Source of the DNA: an uncultured Holophagaceae bacterium
GTDB taxonomy: Bacteria; Acidobacteriota; Holophagae; Holophagales; Holophagaceae
Reading direction: 5' to 3'
Assembly (NCBI GenBank): GCA_903913215.1
Contig: CAIWKE010000037.1
Location: 1 to 64,000 of the forward strand
Length of the DNA stretch: 64,000 nt
In this document: in pieces, positions 17,479 through 26,271 of the stretch
Numbering within the stretch: the first letter of the stretch is position 1
Layout of the letters: every line of letters begins with the position of its first letter
The notes under the pieces: model-generated
The model's input: the letters and a program-made list of their open reading frames with translations, nothing else
The model's database searches: none
What the model was told of the DNA's origin: nothing
Position numbers and translations under genes: made by a program

Positions 17479-18771
17479 ATGAACATTCGTTTCGCTGTCG
17501 TCGCCGCCGCCTCGGCCCTTGTCGCTCTGCCCAGTTATGGGCAGGGTCTTCAGGTCGGCGCTGCCACCAACATCACCATCGGTGGTCTCCTCGCCGTGGG
17601 TGTGAAGAACTCCGAAATCACTCAGGGAAATGCCGCCACCGACCGTAAGGTCGCGGCTGAGACGCGCGTCGATGACAACACCTCCCGACTGGTCATCTCC
17701 AGCACCTCCAAGATCACTGAGGGCTGGAACGTGATCTTCCGAATTGAGAGCCGCTTCAACTCCGACATTCGCCCCGTCTATCAGGCGTCCGCCTACAACG
17801 GTTGGGCAGATGGCGACACCTGGGGCGGTATCTCCTCCCCCTATGGCTCTATTGTGGTCGGAAAGTCCACCCTTTACTACACCGACACCATCAGCGCCGG
17901 CTACCTGGCTCCCAGCCTTGAGGCTCCCGGTGAGGGCTATCGCATTTGGGATGACAACGGCCTCGCCAGTTTCAATATGCTGTCTGGCTGGATGAGTGGC
18001 ACTGCCACCGCCGCAGGAGGATTCACTCCCGCAGCCAACAACAAGATCCTCGGCAACAGCCGCTCCTCGAACGTGATCCGCTACGATTCCATTACCTTCA
18101 AGCCTACTGGAGCTGACCTCCTCGACTTTTCACTGGCCTGGTCGAAGCAGCCCCAGGGCGACGAGAACCGCTACGTCTCGCTTACCAATGGATCCACCTA
18201 TGAGGGTGGCCAGACCATCTACGGCCGTGTGCGTTACAACGGTTATGGTTTCTCGGCCTCGGCTAGCTACCTAGACCAAAAGCCGATGCCCAATGCCGCC
18301 CTTGTCGCCCCCAGCAATACCTTTACCGCATTGGGGACAGAGCTGAAGGCCATGCGCCTTGGTGTTTCCTACAAGTGGCAGGGCCTGAAGGTGGGCGTGG
18401 TCTATGACGACGCGACCCAGACGAACGGCATCATCACCGGGGCCGGCGCAACTGCGGTTCTTTCGGATGCAAAGCGCTCCGTCATCGCCATTCCCGTGTC
18501 CTATGCATGGGGCGATCATGCCGTCTACGCTACCTACACCGTGGCTGACAAGACCTCCTCGTACGCCGACACTGGTGCCAAGCAGATTAACGTCGGTTAT
18601 GACTACGCCCTGACCAAGCGCGCCTTCATCGGGGTCTTCTACACCAAGATTGACAACGACAAGAACGCGAACTACGGTCCTTTCCTCGCCGGCACCGTCT
18701 TCGGTGGAACCACCACCGCCACCGGCGAGAGCTTCCGCCAGGTTGGCGTCAACCTGAACTACTGGTTCTAG
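17479..18771 (+). CDS. Outer-membrane porin (general porin family)
   Basis: 430-residue barrel protein with an N-terminal signal peptide (MNIRFAVVAAASALVALPSYG, cut after the AxxSYG region). It has alternating beta-strand patterns (SRLVISSTSKI, IRYDSITFKP, VNLNYWF) and ends in Phe, the usual outer-membrane insertion signal. It resembles the 16-stranded trimeric porins of the OmpC/PorB type. AAAGGA precedes ATG 17479. It uses more A/T-ending codons than its neighbours. Lying between the catabolic SDR and the ABC importer, it probably supplies the outer-membrane step for the same substrate. Confidence 0.85.
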   Translation: MNIRFAVVAAASALVALPSYGQGLQVGAATNITIGGLLAVGVKNSEITQGNAATDRKVAAETRVDDNTSRLVISSTSKITEGWNVIFRIESRFNSDIRPVYQASAYNGWADGDTWGGISSPYGSIVVGKSTLYYTDTISAGYLAPSLEAPGEGYRIWDDNGLASFNMLSGWMSGTATAAGGFTPAANNKILGNSRSSNVIRYDSITFKPTGADLLDFSLAWSKQPQGDENRYVSLTNGSTYEGGQTIYGRVRYNGYGFSASASYLDQKPMPNAALVAPSNTFTALGTELKAMRLGVSYKWQGLKVGVVYDDATQTNGIITGAGATAVLSDAKRSVIAIPVSYAWGDHAVYATYTVADKTSSYADTGAKQINVGYDYALTKRAFIGVFYTKIDNDKNANYGPFLAGTVFGGTTTATGESFRQVGVNLNYWF

Positions 18772-18823
18772 GCAATAGGGACCACGTAGGTTCTGCACGA
18801 TTCGTTGACTGAAGGACTCGACA

Positions 18824-18855
18824 GGGGGCGACGGCTGGAACCCGCCGCCGCCCCC
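18824..18855 (+). terminator. GC-rich hairpin after the porin gene
   Basis: GGGGGCGACGGC and GCCGCCGCCCCC pair over 12 positions with one mismatch around an 8-nt loop. It sits between the porin and the solute-binding-protein gene. No U run follows, so it may act as attenuator or RNA-stabilising stem rather than a full stop. Confidence 0.45.
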
Positions 18856-18945
18856 TCCTCGGGGACTCTTGCCGCCAGGGCAGGGCACGCCATGTCCAGG
18901 CAGCAGCCACCGATTCACATCTCAACTTTCTTCCATGGAGGCAAC

Positions 18946-20130
18946 ATGCACCTGACACGCAAGATCGCCAAGGGCCTCGCTGCGCTTTCCCTCTGCGCGG
19001 GTGTGGCCGTCCTGGCCCAAGACATCAAGATCGCCCACGTCTATGACAAGACCGGAGTCCTCGAGGCCTACGCCAAGCAGACCCAGGCCGGTCTGGTGAT
19101 GGGCCTGGAATACGCCACCGGTGGCACCATGATGGTCAACGGCCACAAGCTGGTGATCGTCGAGAAGGACACCCAGGGCAAGCCCGACGTGGCCAAGTCC
19201 ATGCTGGCCTCGGCCTACGCCGACGACAAGGCCGCCATCGCCGTGGGCCCCACCAGCTCCGGTGCCGCCCTGGCCATGCTGCCCGTGGCCGAGGAGTACA
19301 AGAAGATCCTCCTGGTGGAGCCGGCCGTGGCTGATTCCATCACCGGCGACAAGTGGAACCGCTACATCTTCCGCACGGGCCGCAACTCCTCCCAGGACGC
19401 CATCTCCAACGCCGTGGCCCTGGACAAGGCCGGCTACAACATCGCCACCCTGGCCCAGGACGTGGCCTTCGGCAAGGACTTCGTGAAGGCTTTCCGTGGC
19501 GCCATCAAGAACGCCAAGCTGGTGCATGAGGAATACCTGCCCGCCACCACCACCGACTTCACCGCCGGTGCCCAGCGGCTCTTCGACAAGCTCAAGAACC
19601 TGCCTGGTCGCAAGATCATCTTCATCAACTGGGCCGGCGGCGGCAATCCCTTCAAGATCGCCGATCTGGACCCCAAGCGCTATGGCATCGAGATCGCCAG
19701 CGGTGGCAACATCCTGCCCGCCATGGCCGCCTACAAGGCCTTCCCCGGCCTCGAAGGCGCCCTCTACTACTACTACGAGATCCCCAAGAACAAGGTCAAC
19801 GACTGGCTCGTGAAGGAGCACCAGAAGCGCTTCAACGCGCCTCCGGACTTCTTCACCGCCGGTGGCATGTCCGCAGGCATCGCCGTGGTGGAAGCCCTCA
19901 AGAAGACCAAGGGCGACGCCACCACCGAGAAGCTGATCTCCACCATGGAGGGCATGTCCTTCGAGACGCCCAAGGGCAAGATGACCTTCCGCAAGGAGGA
20001 CCACCAGGCCCTGCAGTCCATGTACCACTTCAAGATCAAGGTTGATCCCAAGGTGGCGTGGGCTGTGCCTGAGCTCATCCGTGAGATCAAGATCACCGAC
20101 ATGGATATTCCCATCCGCAACAAGCGCTGA
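18946..20130 (+). CDS. ABC transporter periplasmic substrate-binding protein (HAAT/LivJ type)
   Basis: 394-residue periplasmic protein of the branched-chain amino acid/hydrophobic carboxylate binding family (Peripla_BP_6). The signal peptide is MHLTRKIAKGLAALSLCAG with a cut near AVLAQ. The mature part starts IKIAHVYDKTGVLEAY, as in family members. ATG 18946 has GGAGG 5 bp upstream (18937-18941). It is first of five transporter genes on one strand and is separated from the ATPase genes by a perfect palindrome (20144-20171), a common way to make binding protein in excess. The genes upstream suggest an acid or aromatic/acyl substrate rather than leucine. Confidence 0.88.
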   Translation: MHLTRKIAKGLAALSLCAGVAVLAQDIKIAHVYDKTGVLEAYAKQTQAGLVMGLEYATGGTMMVNGHKLVIVEKDTQGKPDVAKSMLASAYADDKAAIAVGPTSSGAALAMLPVAEEYKKILLVEPAVADSITGDKWNRYIFRTGRNSSQDAISNAVALDKAGYNIATLAQDVAFGKDFVKAFRGAIKNAKLVHEEYLPATTTDFTAGAQRLFDKLKNLPGRKIIFINWAGGGNPFKIADLDPKRYGIEIASGGNILPAMAAYKAFPGLEGALYYYYEIPKNKVNDWLVKEHQKRFNAPPDFFTAGGMSAGIAVVEALKKTKGDATTEKLISTMEGMSFETPKGKMTFRKEDHQALQSMYHFKIKVDPKVAWAVPELIREIKITDMDIPIRNKR

Positions 20131-20143
20131 GCTCACCTGAACC

Positions 20144-20171
20144 GGCCACGCGATCCTAGGATCGCGTGGCC
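20144..20171 (+). terminator. Perfect 28-bp palindrome between binding-protein and ATPase genes
   Basis: GGCCACGCGATCC and its exact complement meet at a central TA. No U run follows. Such intercistronic stems usually lower downstream expression or protect the upstream mRNA from 3' decay, which fits excess binding protein. Confidence 0.6.
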
Positions 20172-20214
20172 GCGCTTGACCTGTCACTTCACCGCCAAAC
20201 CGATACGAGAATCA

Positions 20215-20973
20215 ATGACGTTCGCCCTGGAAACCCGAGAACTCACCATCCGCTTCGGCGGCCATGTGGCGGTCAATGCCGTGTCCTGCGGCTTCGCGCC
20301 CGGCACGCTCACCGCCATCGTCGGCCCCAACGGAGCGGGCAAGACCACCTACTTCAACCTCATCTCTGGCCAACTCAAGGCCAGCGCCGGCAGTGTGCAC
20401 CTGCAGGGCCACGACATCAGCGGCCTTTCGGCGCCCCAGCGCAGCCACAAGGGCATCGGCCGGGCCTTCCAGCTGACCAACCTGTTCCCCAACCTGAGCG
20501 TGATGGAGAACATCCGGTTGGCCGTCCAGTCCCGTGCGGGCATGGGCCTCAACATGTGGAGCATCTGGAGCAGCCACAAAGACCTGATCCGCAGAGCCGA
20601 GGAGGTCCTCGAAACCGTGGCCCTCACCGCCAAGCGCGACCTCGCCGCAGCGGCCCTGCCCCACGGGGATCAGCGAAAGCTGGAAGTGGCCATCCTCATG
20701 GCTCTGCAGCCCGACATCTTCATGTTCGATGAGCCCACAGCGGGCATGAGCGTGGACGAGGTACCCGTGATCCTGGACCTCATCCGCGGCCTCAAGACCC
20801 AGGGTGACAAGACCATCCTCCTGGTGGAGCACAAGATGGATGTGGTCCGGGAGTTGGCCGACCGCATCATCGTGCTGCACAACGGCGCCCTGGTGGCCGA
20901 TGGCGACCCCGCCGAGGTGATCGCCTCCCCCATCGTGCAGGAAGCCTACCTTGGGATCGAGGTGGCCAAATGA
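20215..20973 (+). CDS. ABC transporter ATPase (LivG type)
   Basis: 252-residue ATPase subunit of a HAAT importer. Walker A is GPNGAGKTT, the signature region is LPHGDQRKLEVA (LPHGDQR instead of the usual LSGGQ form, normal for LivG) and Walker B is IFMFDEPTAGM followed by the H-loop LLVEHKMD. The RBS before ATG 20215 is weak. The gene overlaps the next ATPase by ATGA (20970-20973), so the pair is translationally coupled. It powers uptake with the permeases at 21721 and 22743. Confidence 0.9.
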   Translation: MTFALETRELTIRFGGHVAVNAVSCGFAPGTLTAIVGPNGAGKTTYFNLISGQLKASAGSVHLQGHDISGLSAPQRSHKGIGRAFQLTNLFPNLSVMENIRLAVQSRAGMGLNMWSIWSSHKDLIRRAEEVLETVALTAKRDLAAAALPHGDQRKLEVAILMALQPDIFMFDEPTAGMSVDEVPVILDLIRGLKTQGDKTILLVEHKMDVVRELADRIIVLHNGALVADGDPAEVIASPIVQEAYLGIEVAK

Positions 20974-21707
20974 GCACACCCCTGCTGCAACTCGAAGGCG
21001 TGCATACGCACATCGGCGCCTACCACATCCTCCACGGCGTGGACCTCCAGGTCGCCCAGGGTGAGCTGACGGTGCTGCTGGGCCGCAATGGTGCTGGCAA
21101 GACCACCACCCTGCGCACCATCATGGGTCTCTGGAGCGCCTCCTCTGGCAGCATCCACTTCGACGGCCAGGACATGACCGCTCGGGCCACGCCGGACATC
21201 GCCCAGTCGGGCATTGCCTACGTGCCTGAGAACATGGGTGTCTTTGGCGACCTCACCGTGGCGGAGAACATGCTGTTGGCCGCCCGCGGTGCCCAGCGGG
21301 CCGAGGATCTGGATGCGGCGCGGCTGGAGTGGATCTTCGGCCTCTTCCCCGCCATGAAGCGCTTCTGGGAACACCCTGCAGGCCTGCTCTCCGGCGGCCA
21401 GAAGCAGATGCTGGCCGTGGCCCGCGCCATCGTGGAGCCCCGGAAGCTCCTGCTCGTGGACGAGCCCAGTAAGGGCCTGGCGCCGGCGATCATCCAGAAT
21501 ATGATCTCGGCCTTCCGCGAACTCAAGCAGACCGACACCACCATTCTGCTGGTGGAACAGAACTTCAATTTCGCCCGGCAGCTCGGCGACCAGGTCGCCG
21601 TCATGGACGGCGGGCGCGTCGTGCATGCGGGCTCCATGGCCGCCCTGGCCGAGGACGAGGACTTGCAGCAGCACCTGCTGGGTCTGTCCCTTGCCTCGCA
21701 CCAGTAG
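20970..21707 (+). CDS. ABC transporter ATPase (LivF type)
   Basis: 245-residue second ATPase of the importer. Walker A is GRNGAGKTT, the signature LLSGGQKQM, Walker B LLLVDEPSKGLAP and the H-loop ILLVEQNFNF (Gln for His, usual in LivF). It overlaps livG-type by 4 bp and is followed after 13 bp by the first permease. Confidence 0.9.
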   Translation: MSTPLLQLEGVHTHIGAYHILHGVDLQVAQGELTVLLGRNGAGKTTTLRTIMGLWSASSGSIHFDGQDMTARATPDIAQSGIAYVPENMGVFGDLTVAENMLLAARGAQRAEDLDAARLEWIFGLFPAMKRFWEHPAGLLSGGQKQMLAVARAIVEPRKLLLVDEPSKGLAPAIIQNMISAFRELKQTDTTILLVEQNFNFARQLGDQVAVMDGGRVVHAGSMAALAEDEDLQQHLLGLSLASHQ

Positions 21708-21720
21708 GATAGGAGCATTG

Positions 21721-22743
21721 ATGAATTCCACCGCTACCTCGGCTCCGGCCCTCGAGGCGATCCCCAAGGTGAAGCTCGACCTGCTGCCCATGCTTCTGCT
21801 GCCGGCCCTGGCCCTCCTGGCGATCCCCCTCACCGGCTCCTTCTCCACCTGGGTCACGCTCACCTTCGCGGGCCTGGCCATGGGCATGATCATCTTCATC
21901 ATCGCCTCGGGCCTCACCCTGGTCTTTGGCCTCATGGACGTCCTCAACTTCGGCCACGGCGTCTTCATCACCGTGGGTGCCTTCCTCGCCGTCACCATGC
22001 TGGGCCTCATGCCCGCCTGGACCGAGAGTGAGCACCTCTGGCGAAACCTCGCGGCCCTGGTGCCAGCGCTGCTGGTGGCCATGGTCGTGGCCGGGCTTGT
22101 GGGCCTGGTCTTCGAGCGGGTCATCATCCGCCCGGTTTATGGCCAACCCCTGAAGCAGATCCTCATCACTATGGGCGGCATGATCGTGGGCGAGGAACTG
22201 ATCAAGGTCATCTGGGGACCCCAGGCCGTGCCCCTGCCATTGCCGGCCGCCTTCCGGGGCTCCCTGCTCATGGGCGACGCCGCTGTGGAGAAGTACCGCA
22301 TCATCGCGGTGGTCTTGGGCCTGGCGGTTTTTGCGGTGCTCTACTGGGTGCTCAGCCGCACCAAGATCGGCCTGCTCATCCGGGCCGGAGTGCACGATCG
22401 CGAAATGGTCGAGAGCCTCGGCTACCGCATCCGCCGCCTCTTCGTGGGCGTCTTCGTGGCGGGCTCGGCCCTGGCGGGCCTGGGCGGTGTCATGTGGGGC
22501 CTCTACCAGCAGTCCGTGACGCCGCAGATCGGCGGGCAGGTCAACGTGCTGCTTTTCATCGTCATCATCATCGGCGGCATGGGCTCCATCGGGGGCTGCT
22601 TTGTGGGCGCCCTCCTGGTGGGTCTGGTGGCCAACTACGCGGGTTTCATGGCCCCCAAGGTCGCCCTCTTCTCCAACATCCTGCTGATGGTGCTCGTGCT
22701 TCTGTGGCGCCCCCAGGGCCTCTTTCCGGTAGGTAAACGCTGA
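21721..22743 (+). CDS. ABC transporter inner-membrane permease (LivH type)
   Basis: 340-residue permease with about eight hydrophobic segments, beginning with LLPMLLLPALALLAIP. The family signature GLTLVFGLMDVLNFGHG is at about residues 64-80, and VIIIGGMGSIGGCFVGALL lies near the C-terminus. AGGAG precedes ATG 21721. It has a longer N-terminus than LivH of E. coli. Its TGA and the next gene's ATG overlap at base 22743. Confidence 0.9.
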   Translation: MNSTATSAPALEAIPKVKLDLLPMLLLPALALLAIPLTGSFSTWVTLTFAGLAMGMIIFIIASGLTLVFGLMDVLNFGHGVFITVGAFLAVTMLGLMPAWTESEHLWRNLAALVPALLVAMVVAGLVGLVFERVIIRPVYGQPLKQILITMGGMIVGEELIKVIWGPQAVPLPLPAAFRGSLLMGDAAVEKYRIIAVVLGLAVFAVLYWVLSRTKIGLLIRAGVHDREMVESLGYRIRRLFVGVFVAGSALAGLGGVMWGLYQQSVTPQIGGQVNVLLFIVIIIGGMGSIGGCFVGALLVGLVANYAGFMAPKVALFSNILLMVLVLLWRPQGLFPVGKR

Positions 22744-23813
22744 TGCTCCACCGACTCCTCTCCGGCGATCTGCCGCGCAGCCGTGTGCTGGCGGTGCTGC
22801 TGATCCTCATCGTGGCGGGCCTGTTCCTGGTCCCCTTCATCTTCCCCGGGGCCAAGGCCCTCGATGTGGCCGCGAAGATCTGCATCTTCATCGTGCTGGT
22901 GGCCAGCTTCGACCTGCTGCTGGGCTACACAGGGATCGTCTCTTTCGCCCACACCATGTTCTTCGGTATCGGCGCCTATGGCGTGGCCATCGCCCTCACG
23001 CGCCTGGGGCCCACCTGGACCGCCGTGGCGGCGGGGGCGGGCCTGGCCCTTCTGGTCTCCCTGGCCCTTTCGCTGGTCATCGGGCTCTTCAGCCTGCGGG
23101 TGAAGGCCATGTTCTACGCCATGATCACCCTGGCCGTAGCCACGGCCTTCCAGACCCTGGCCTCCCAGCTCTCAGACTTCACGGGGGGTGAGGACGGCCT
23201 CAGCATCCGCGTGCCGGAGCTGCTCACCTCGGCCTTTCCCGAAGTGCCGCGCCTGTTCCTGGGCGTCGCGCTGAATGGGAAGATCATCTCCTACTACCTG
23301 CTGGCCGCCACCACCGTGGTTCTGTTCCTGGTCATGCTGCGCATCGTCAACTCCCCCTTCGGCCGCGTGCTCCAGGCAATCCGCGAGAACGAGTTCCGGG
23401 CCGAGGCGCTTGGCTACAAGACCGTGATCTACCGCACCGCCTCCAACGTGCTCTCGGCCCTCTTCGCCACCCTCGCCGGCGTCCTGCTGGCCCTCTGGCT
23501 CCACTACAACGGACCCGACACCTCCCTTTCCTTCGAGATCATGATCGACCTCCTGCTCATGGTGGTCATCGGGGGCATGGGCACCATGTATGGTTCCGTG
23601 GTGGGCGCCACCATCTTCCTGCTGGCCCAGAACTACCTGCAGGACCTCATGAAGGTGGCCAGCCGCGGCCTCTCGGGCGTGCCCGTGCTGCGGGATCTGG
23701 TCCACCCGGACCGCTGGCTCCTCTGGCTGGGCGTGCTGTTCATCCTCAGCGTCTACCGGTTCCCGGCGGGCATCGTGGGCAAGCTGCGCATGAAGGCGGT
23801 CGTTAAGCCCTGA
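22743..23813 (+). CDS. ABC transporter inner-membrane permease (LivM type)
   Basis: 356-residue second permease with multiple hydrophobic segments. Family landmarks are DLLLGYTGIVSFAHTMFFG at about residues 57-75, AIRENEFRAEALGY (cytoplasmic coupling loop) and MVVIGGMGTMYGS. It overlaps livH by one base and ends the transporter operon, with a strong hairpin 19 bp downstream. Confidence 0.9.
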   Translation: MLHRLLSGDLPRSRVLAVLLILIVAGLFLVPFIFPGAKALDVAAKICIFIVLVASFDLLLGYTGIVSFAHTMFFGIGAYGVAIALTRLGPTWTAVAAGAGLALLVSLALSLVIGLFSLRVKAMFYAMITLAVATAFQTLASQLSDFTGGEDGLSIRVPELLTSAFPEVPRLFLGVALNGKIISYYLLAATTVVLFLVMLRIVNSPFGRVLQAIRENEFRAEALGYKTVIYRTASNVLSALFATLAGVLLALWLHYNGPDTSLSFEIMIDLLLMVVIGGMGTMYGSVVGATIFLLAQNYLQDLMKVASRGLSGVPVLRDLVHPDRWLLWLGVLFILSVYRFPAGIVGKLRMKAVVKP

Positions 23814-23831
23814 CGCACTTTCGTTCTACAA

Positions 23832-23855
23832 CCCATCGCGCTTCGGCGCGATGGG
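23832..23855. terminator. Hairpin terminator between convergent genes
   Basis: A 10-bp perfect GC-rich stem, CCCATCGCGC with GCGCGATGGG, closes on a stable TTCG tetraloop. It lies 19 bp after the livM-type stop and 22 bp before the convergent MFS gene end, so it can serve both strands although U tracts are poor. Confidence 0.7.
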
Positions 23856-23876
23856 CTCAGGGAAAAACCAGGCGGG

Positions 23877-25301
23877 TCAGGCTTCGCCTTCCCGGTACCC
23901 GGTCATGGCATCGCCCGCATTAGCGGGCAGGCGCAGGCAGAGGGGCGAGGCCAGGATGGAGACGGCGGTCACGGCCAGGAAGGCCACGCTGAAGTCCGTG
24001 AGCATGGCCTGGGCGTGGCCACGAAGGGCCATGGAGAGGGCCAGGATGCCCGAGGCGAAGCAGATGCCCATGGACAGCATCAGCTGCTGGAAGGTGGCGT
24101 AGAAGCTGGTGGCGAGGCTCATGCGGCTTTGCGGGATATCGGCGTAGGCCACGGTGTTGTAGGCGGTGAATTGCAGGGACTGGAAGAAGCCCCCGGCCAG
24201 CAGCACACCGTAGACCAGGAGGTGGGGCCAGCCGGGCCGGAAGGCGGCGCAGAGCGCCAGGAAGGCCGAGGCGATGAGGCCGTTCCAGACCAGGGTGCGG
24301 CGGAAGCCGAAGCGCCGCAGAATGGGAGGGCCGGTGAACTTCATGACCAGGGCTCCGAGGGCCGTGGCGAAGGTGATGGCGCCACTGCGGGCGGCTGAGT
24401 AGCCGAAGCCCACCTGCATCATGAGGGGCATCAGGAAGGGCAGGGAGCCACCCGTGATGCGGCTGAGGGAACCCGCCGCCACGGAGAGCCCGAAGGTGGG
24501 CACCTTCAGAAGGCTGAAGTCGAGGATGGGATGGCTGGCGCGGCGGGCGTGGAAGGCATAGCCAAGCCCCACAACCAGGCCCACACCGAGCGTCAGGGGC
24601 AGCACCCCTGGGCCTGCGGCCTCGCCCCGACTGGCCAGTTCCAGGCCGAAGACCAGGCAGGAGAGGGACAGCCCTGAGAGCAGGAAGCCCCGCAGGTCGA
24701 AGGGGGCCCGTAGCGGTTCCCGGATATCGGGGATGTAGCGATGGGTCAGGGCCAGGCCCAGGACGCCGATGGGGATGTTCACGTAGAAGATCCAGCGCCA
24801 ACTCAGGTAGTCCACCAGGAAGCCGCCCAGGGGCGGCCCCACCACGGGCCCCAGCAGAGCCGGGACGGTGAAGTAGGCCATGGCCTGCACCATGTCCCGC
24901 AGGGAGACTGTGCGCAGCAGCACCAGGCGTCCCACGGGCACCATCATGGCGCCACCGATGCCTTGAAGGACGCGGGCTGCCACCAGGAAGGGCAGGCTGG
25001 AGGCTTGGCCACAGAGCATGGAGCCCACGGTGAAGACCACGATGGCCAGGCTGAAGACCCGGCGCGCACCGAAGCGGTCGGCGATGTAACCGCTGGCGGG
25101 GATGAACACCGCGAGGCCCAGCAGATAGGATGTGAGCGCCGCGCCCATGTGCAGGGGCGAAACACCAAAGGTGCGGGCCATGGTGGGCAGGGCCGTGGCC
25201 AGGATGGTGGAATCCAGCTGCTCCATGAAGAGGGCGCTGGCGATGATGAGGGCCGTGGTGCGGAAATCGGGTCCGCGCCCCGGCTCGGCGGGCAACGTCA
25301 T
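23877..25301 (-). CDS. MFS multidrug efflux transporter (DHA2/EmrB-QacA type)
   Basis: 474-residue proton-driven exporter with the expected set of hydrophobic helices. The early motif MEQLDSTILATALPTM carries the membrane Asp of the DHA2 family. Motif A-like GYIADRFGARRVF follows TM2, and LLGPVVGPPLGGFLVD matches antiporter motif C. It probably exports toxic organic compounds. It follows the broken DUF4337 gene by 32 bp on the same strand. No dedicated regulator is adjacent. Confidence 0.88.
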   Translation of the reverse strand: MTLPAEPGRGPDFRTTALIIASALFMEQLDSTILATALPTMARTFGVSPLHMGAALTSYLLGLAVFIPASGYIADRFGARRVFSLAIVVFTVGSMLCGQASSLPFLVAARVLQGIGGAMMVPVGRLVLLRTVSLRDMVQAMAYFTVPALLGPVVGPPLGGFLVDYLSWRWIFYVNIPIGVLGLALTHRYIPDIREPLRAPFDLRGFLLSGLSLSCLVFGLELASRGEAAGPGVLPLTLGVGLVVGLGYAFHARRASHPILDFSLLKVPTFGLSVAAGSLSRITGGSLPFLMPLMMQVGFGYSAARSGAITFATALGALVMKFTGPPILRRFGFRRTLVWNGLIASAFLALCAAFRPGWPHLLVYGVLLAGGFFQSLQFTAYNTVAYADIPQSRMSLATSFYATFQQLMLSMGICFASGILALSMALRGHAQAMLTDFSVAFLAVTAVSILASPLCLRLPANAGDAMTGYREGEA

Positions 25302-25333
25302 GTCAAAACAATATCAGGCGGGCCCGCCTCTCG

Positions 25334-25915
25334 TTACCCCAGGAAGGCGAAGAGGAAGAGCCCGATGCCCGCCAGGCCCAGGGCCAGGGAGCCCACCCAC
25401 ACCGGGCGGCTACGGGTGAGCGCCGCCAGGGCCCCCAGCGCGATGGAGACTTGGAAGAGAGCCACGGTGTTGGCGAAGCGGTGGTGGGCGTGCAGTAGGT
25501 GGTCCGCCTCCCGGGACTTTTCGTCGCGCTCCTTCTCCTTCTCCTTGGCTTCCTTCTGAATCTCAGCCTGCTCCTCGCCGTAGCGCTAGGCCTCCTCCGA
25601 GAAGCGGGCCGGGGGCTCCTTACTCAGGGCCTCCCAGGCGGATCGGGAGGCGGCCTGAACGGCGGCCTTCACGCCCTTCGCCTGGTAGAAGGCCCACTGG
25701 TCGGAGGCCAGGGCCTGGAGGCGCGTCGCCTCGGTCTTGAGTACCAGGGCCTCGTTCACCGTGGAGCCAGCTTCCAGGGCCGCCACGGCCGCGAAGGCCG
25801 CCAGCACCCCCGTGGTGAGGGCGATGGCGCGCAGGAAGCCGCCGCCCTCCTTTTCCATCTCCTCGTGAATGGCTTCGTGCAGCTTTTCGGTTTCGAGTTC
25901 CGGTCCTTCGGGCAT
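25334..25915 (-). pseudogene. DUF4337-like membrane protein with in-frame amber codon
   Basis: Read through, this encodes a 193-residue protein resembling DUF4337: an N-terminal TM (FLRAIALTTGVLAAFAAVAAL), a long charged helix (AEIQKEAKEKEKERDEK), HHRFANTVALFQVSIALGA and two C-terminal TMs ending in FAFLG. Codon 110 is TAG (25588-25586) between SEEA and RYGEEQ; the same frame continues cleanly to TAA at 25334. A CAG-to-TAG change is the simplest cause. The upstream fragment alone would be 109 residues with only the first TM. It could be a recent nonsense mutation, amber suppression or a sequencing error. The biological role of DUF4337 is unknown. Confidence 0.8.
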
Positions 25916-26271
25916 GAGGTCTCCGTGGGCTGGGGTGCAGGGCCACCTTAGAGCGGACGGATCGGAGATTCAGCAGGAATCGGCTGACACTTGTTGTCAG
26001 GGCCCAACGGGAGGCGCCCCTGTGGGCCTTTACGGACTGTCAATGAAAGAGCCGCATGGAACATGAATATTGCACCAATGAGTGCTTCCGGTCACCTCTT
26101 GGAGAAGGTCTTGCCCTGGATCGGATTCCTCCGGCTAGAGTCATGTCGTCCTGTTTCCGGCACCTTTAACCATCCTGCCGCTGCCTCGGGACGGGCCACG
26201 ACAGAACCGCCCTGCATTCCGACGACCGAGGCCTTCCGGCCCGCTTTCGCCACTTCCATTCAGGAGGAACC
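25916..26271 (+). other. Non-coding leader upstream of glutamate dehydrogenase
   Basis: 356 bp with no supportable gene. It should hold the gdhA promoter, but I find no convincing -35/-10 pair, sigma54 site or riboswitch. The only clear element is CAGGAGGAACC, a strong ribosome site directly before ATG 26272. Confidence 0.5.

Noticed and set aside
26053-26075. Sigma54-like TGGAAC ... TTGCA upstream of gdhA
   Set aside because: The distance between GG and GC is 2 bp longer than the strict -24/-12 spacing and the -24 box is imperfect.
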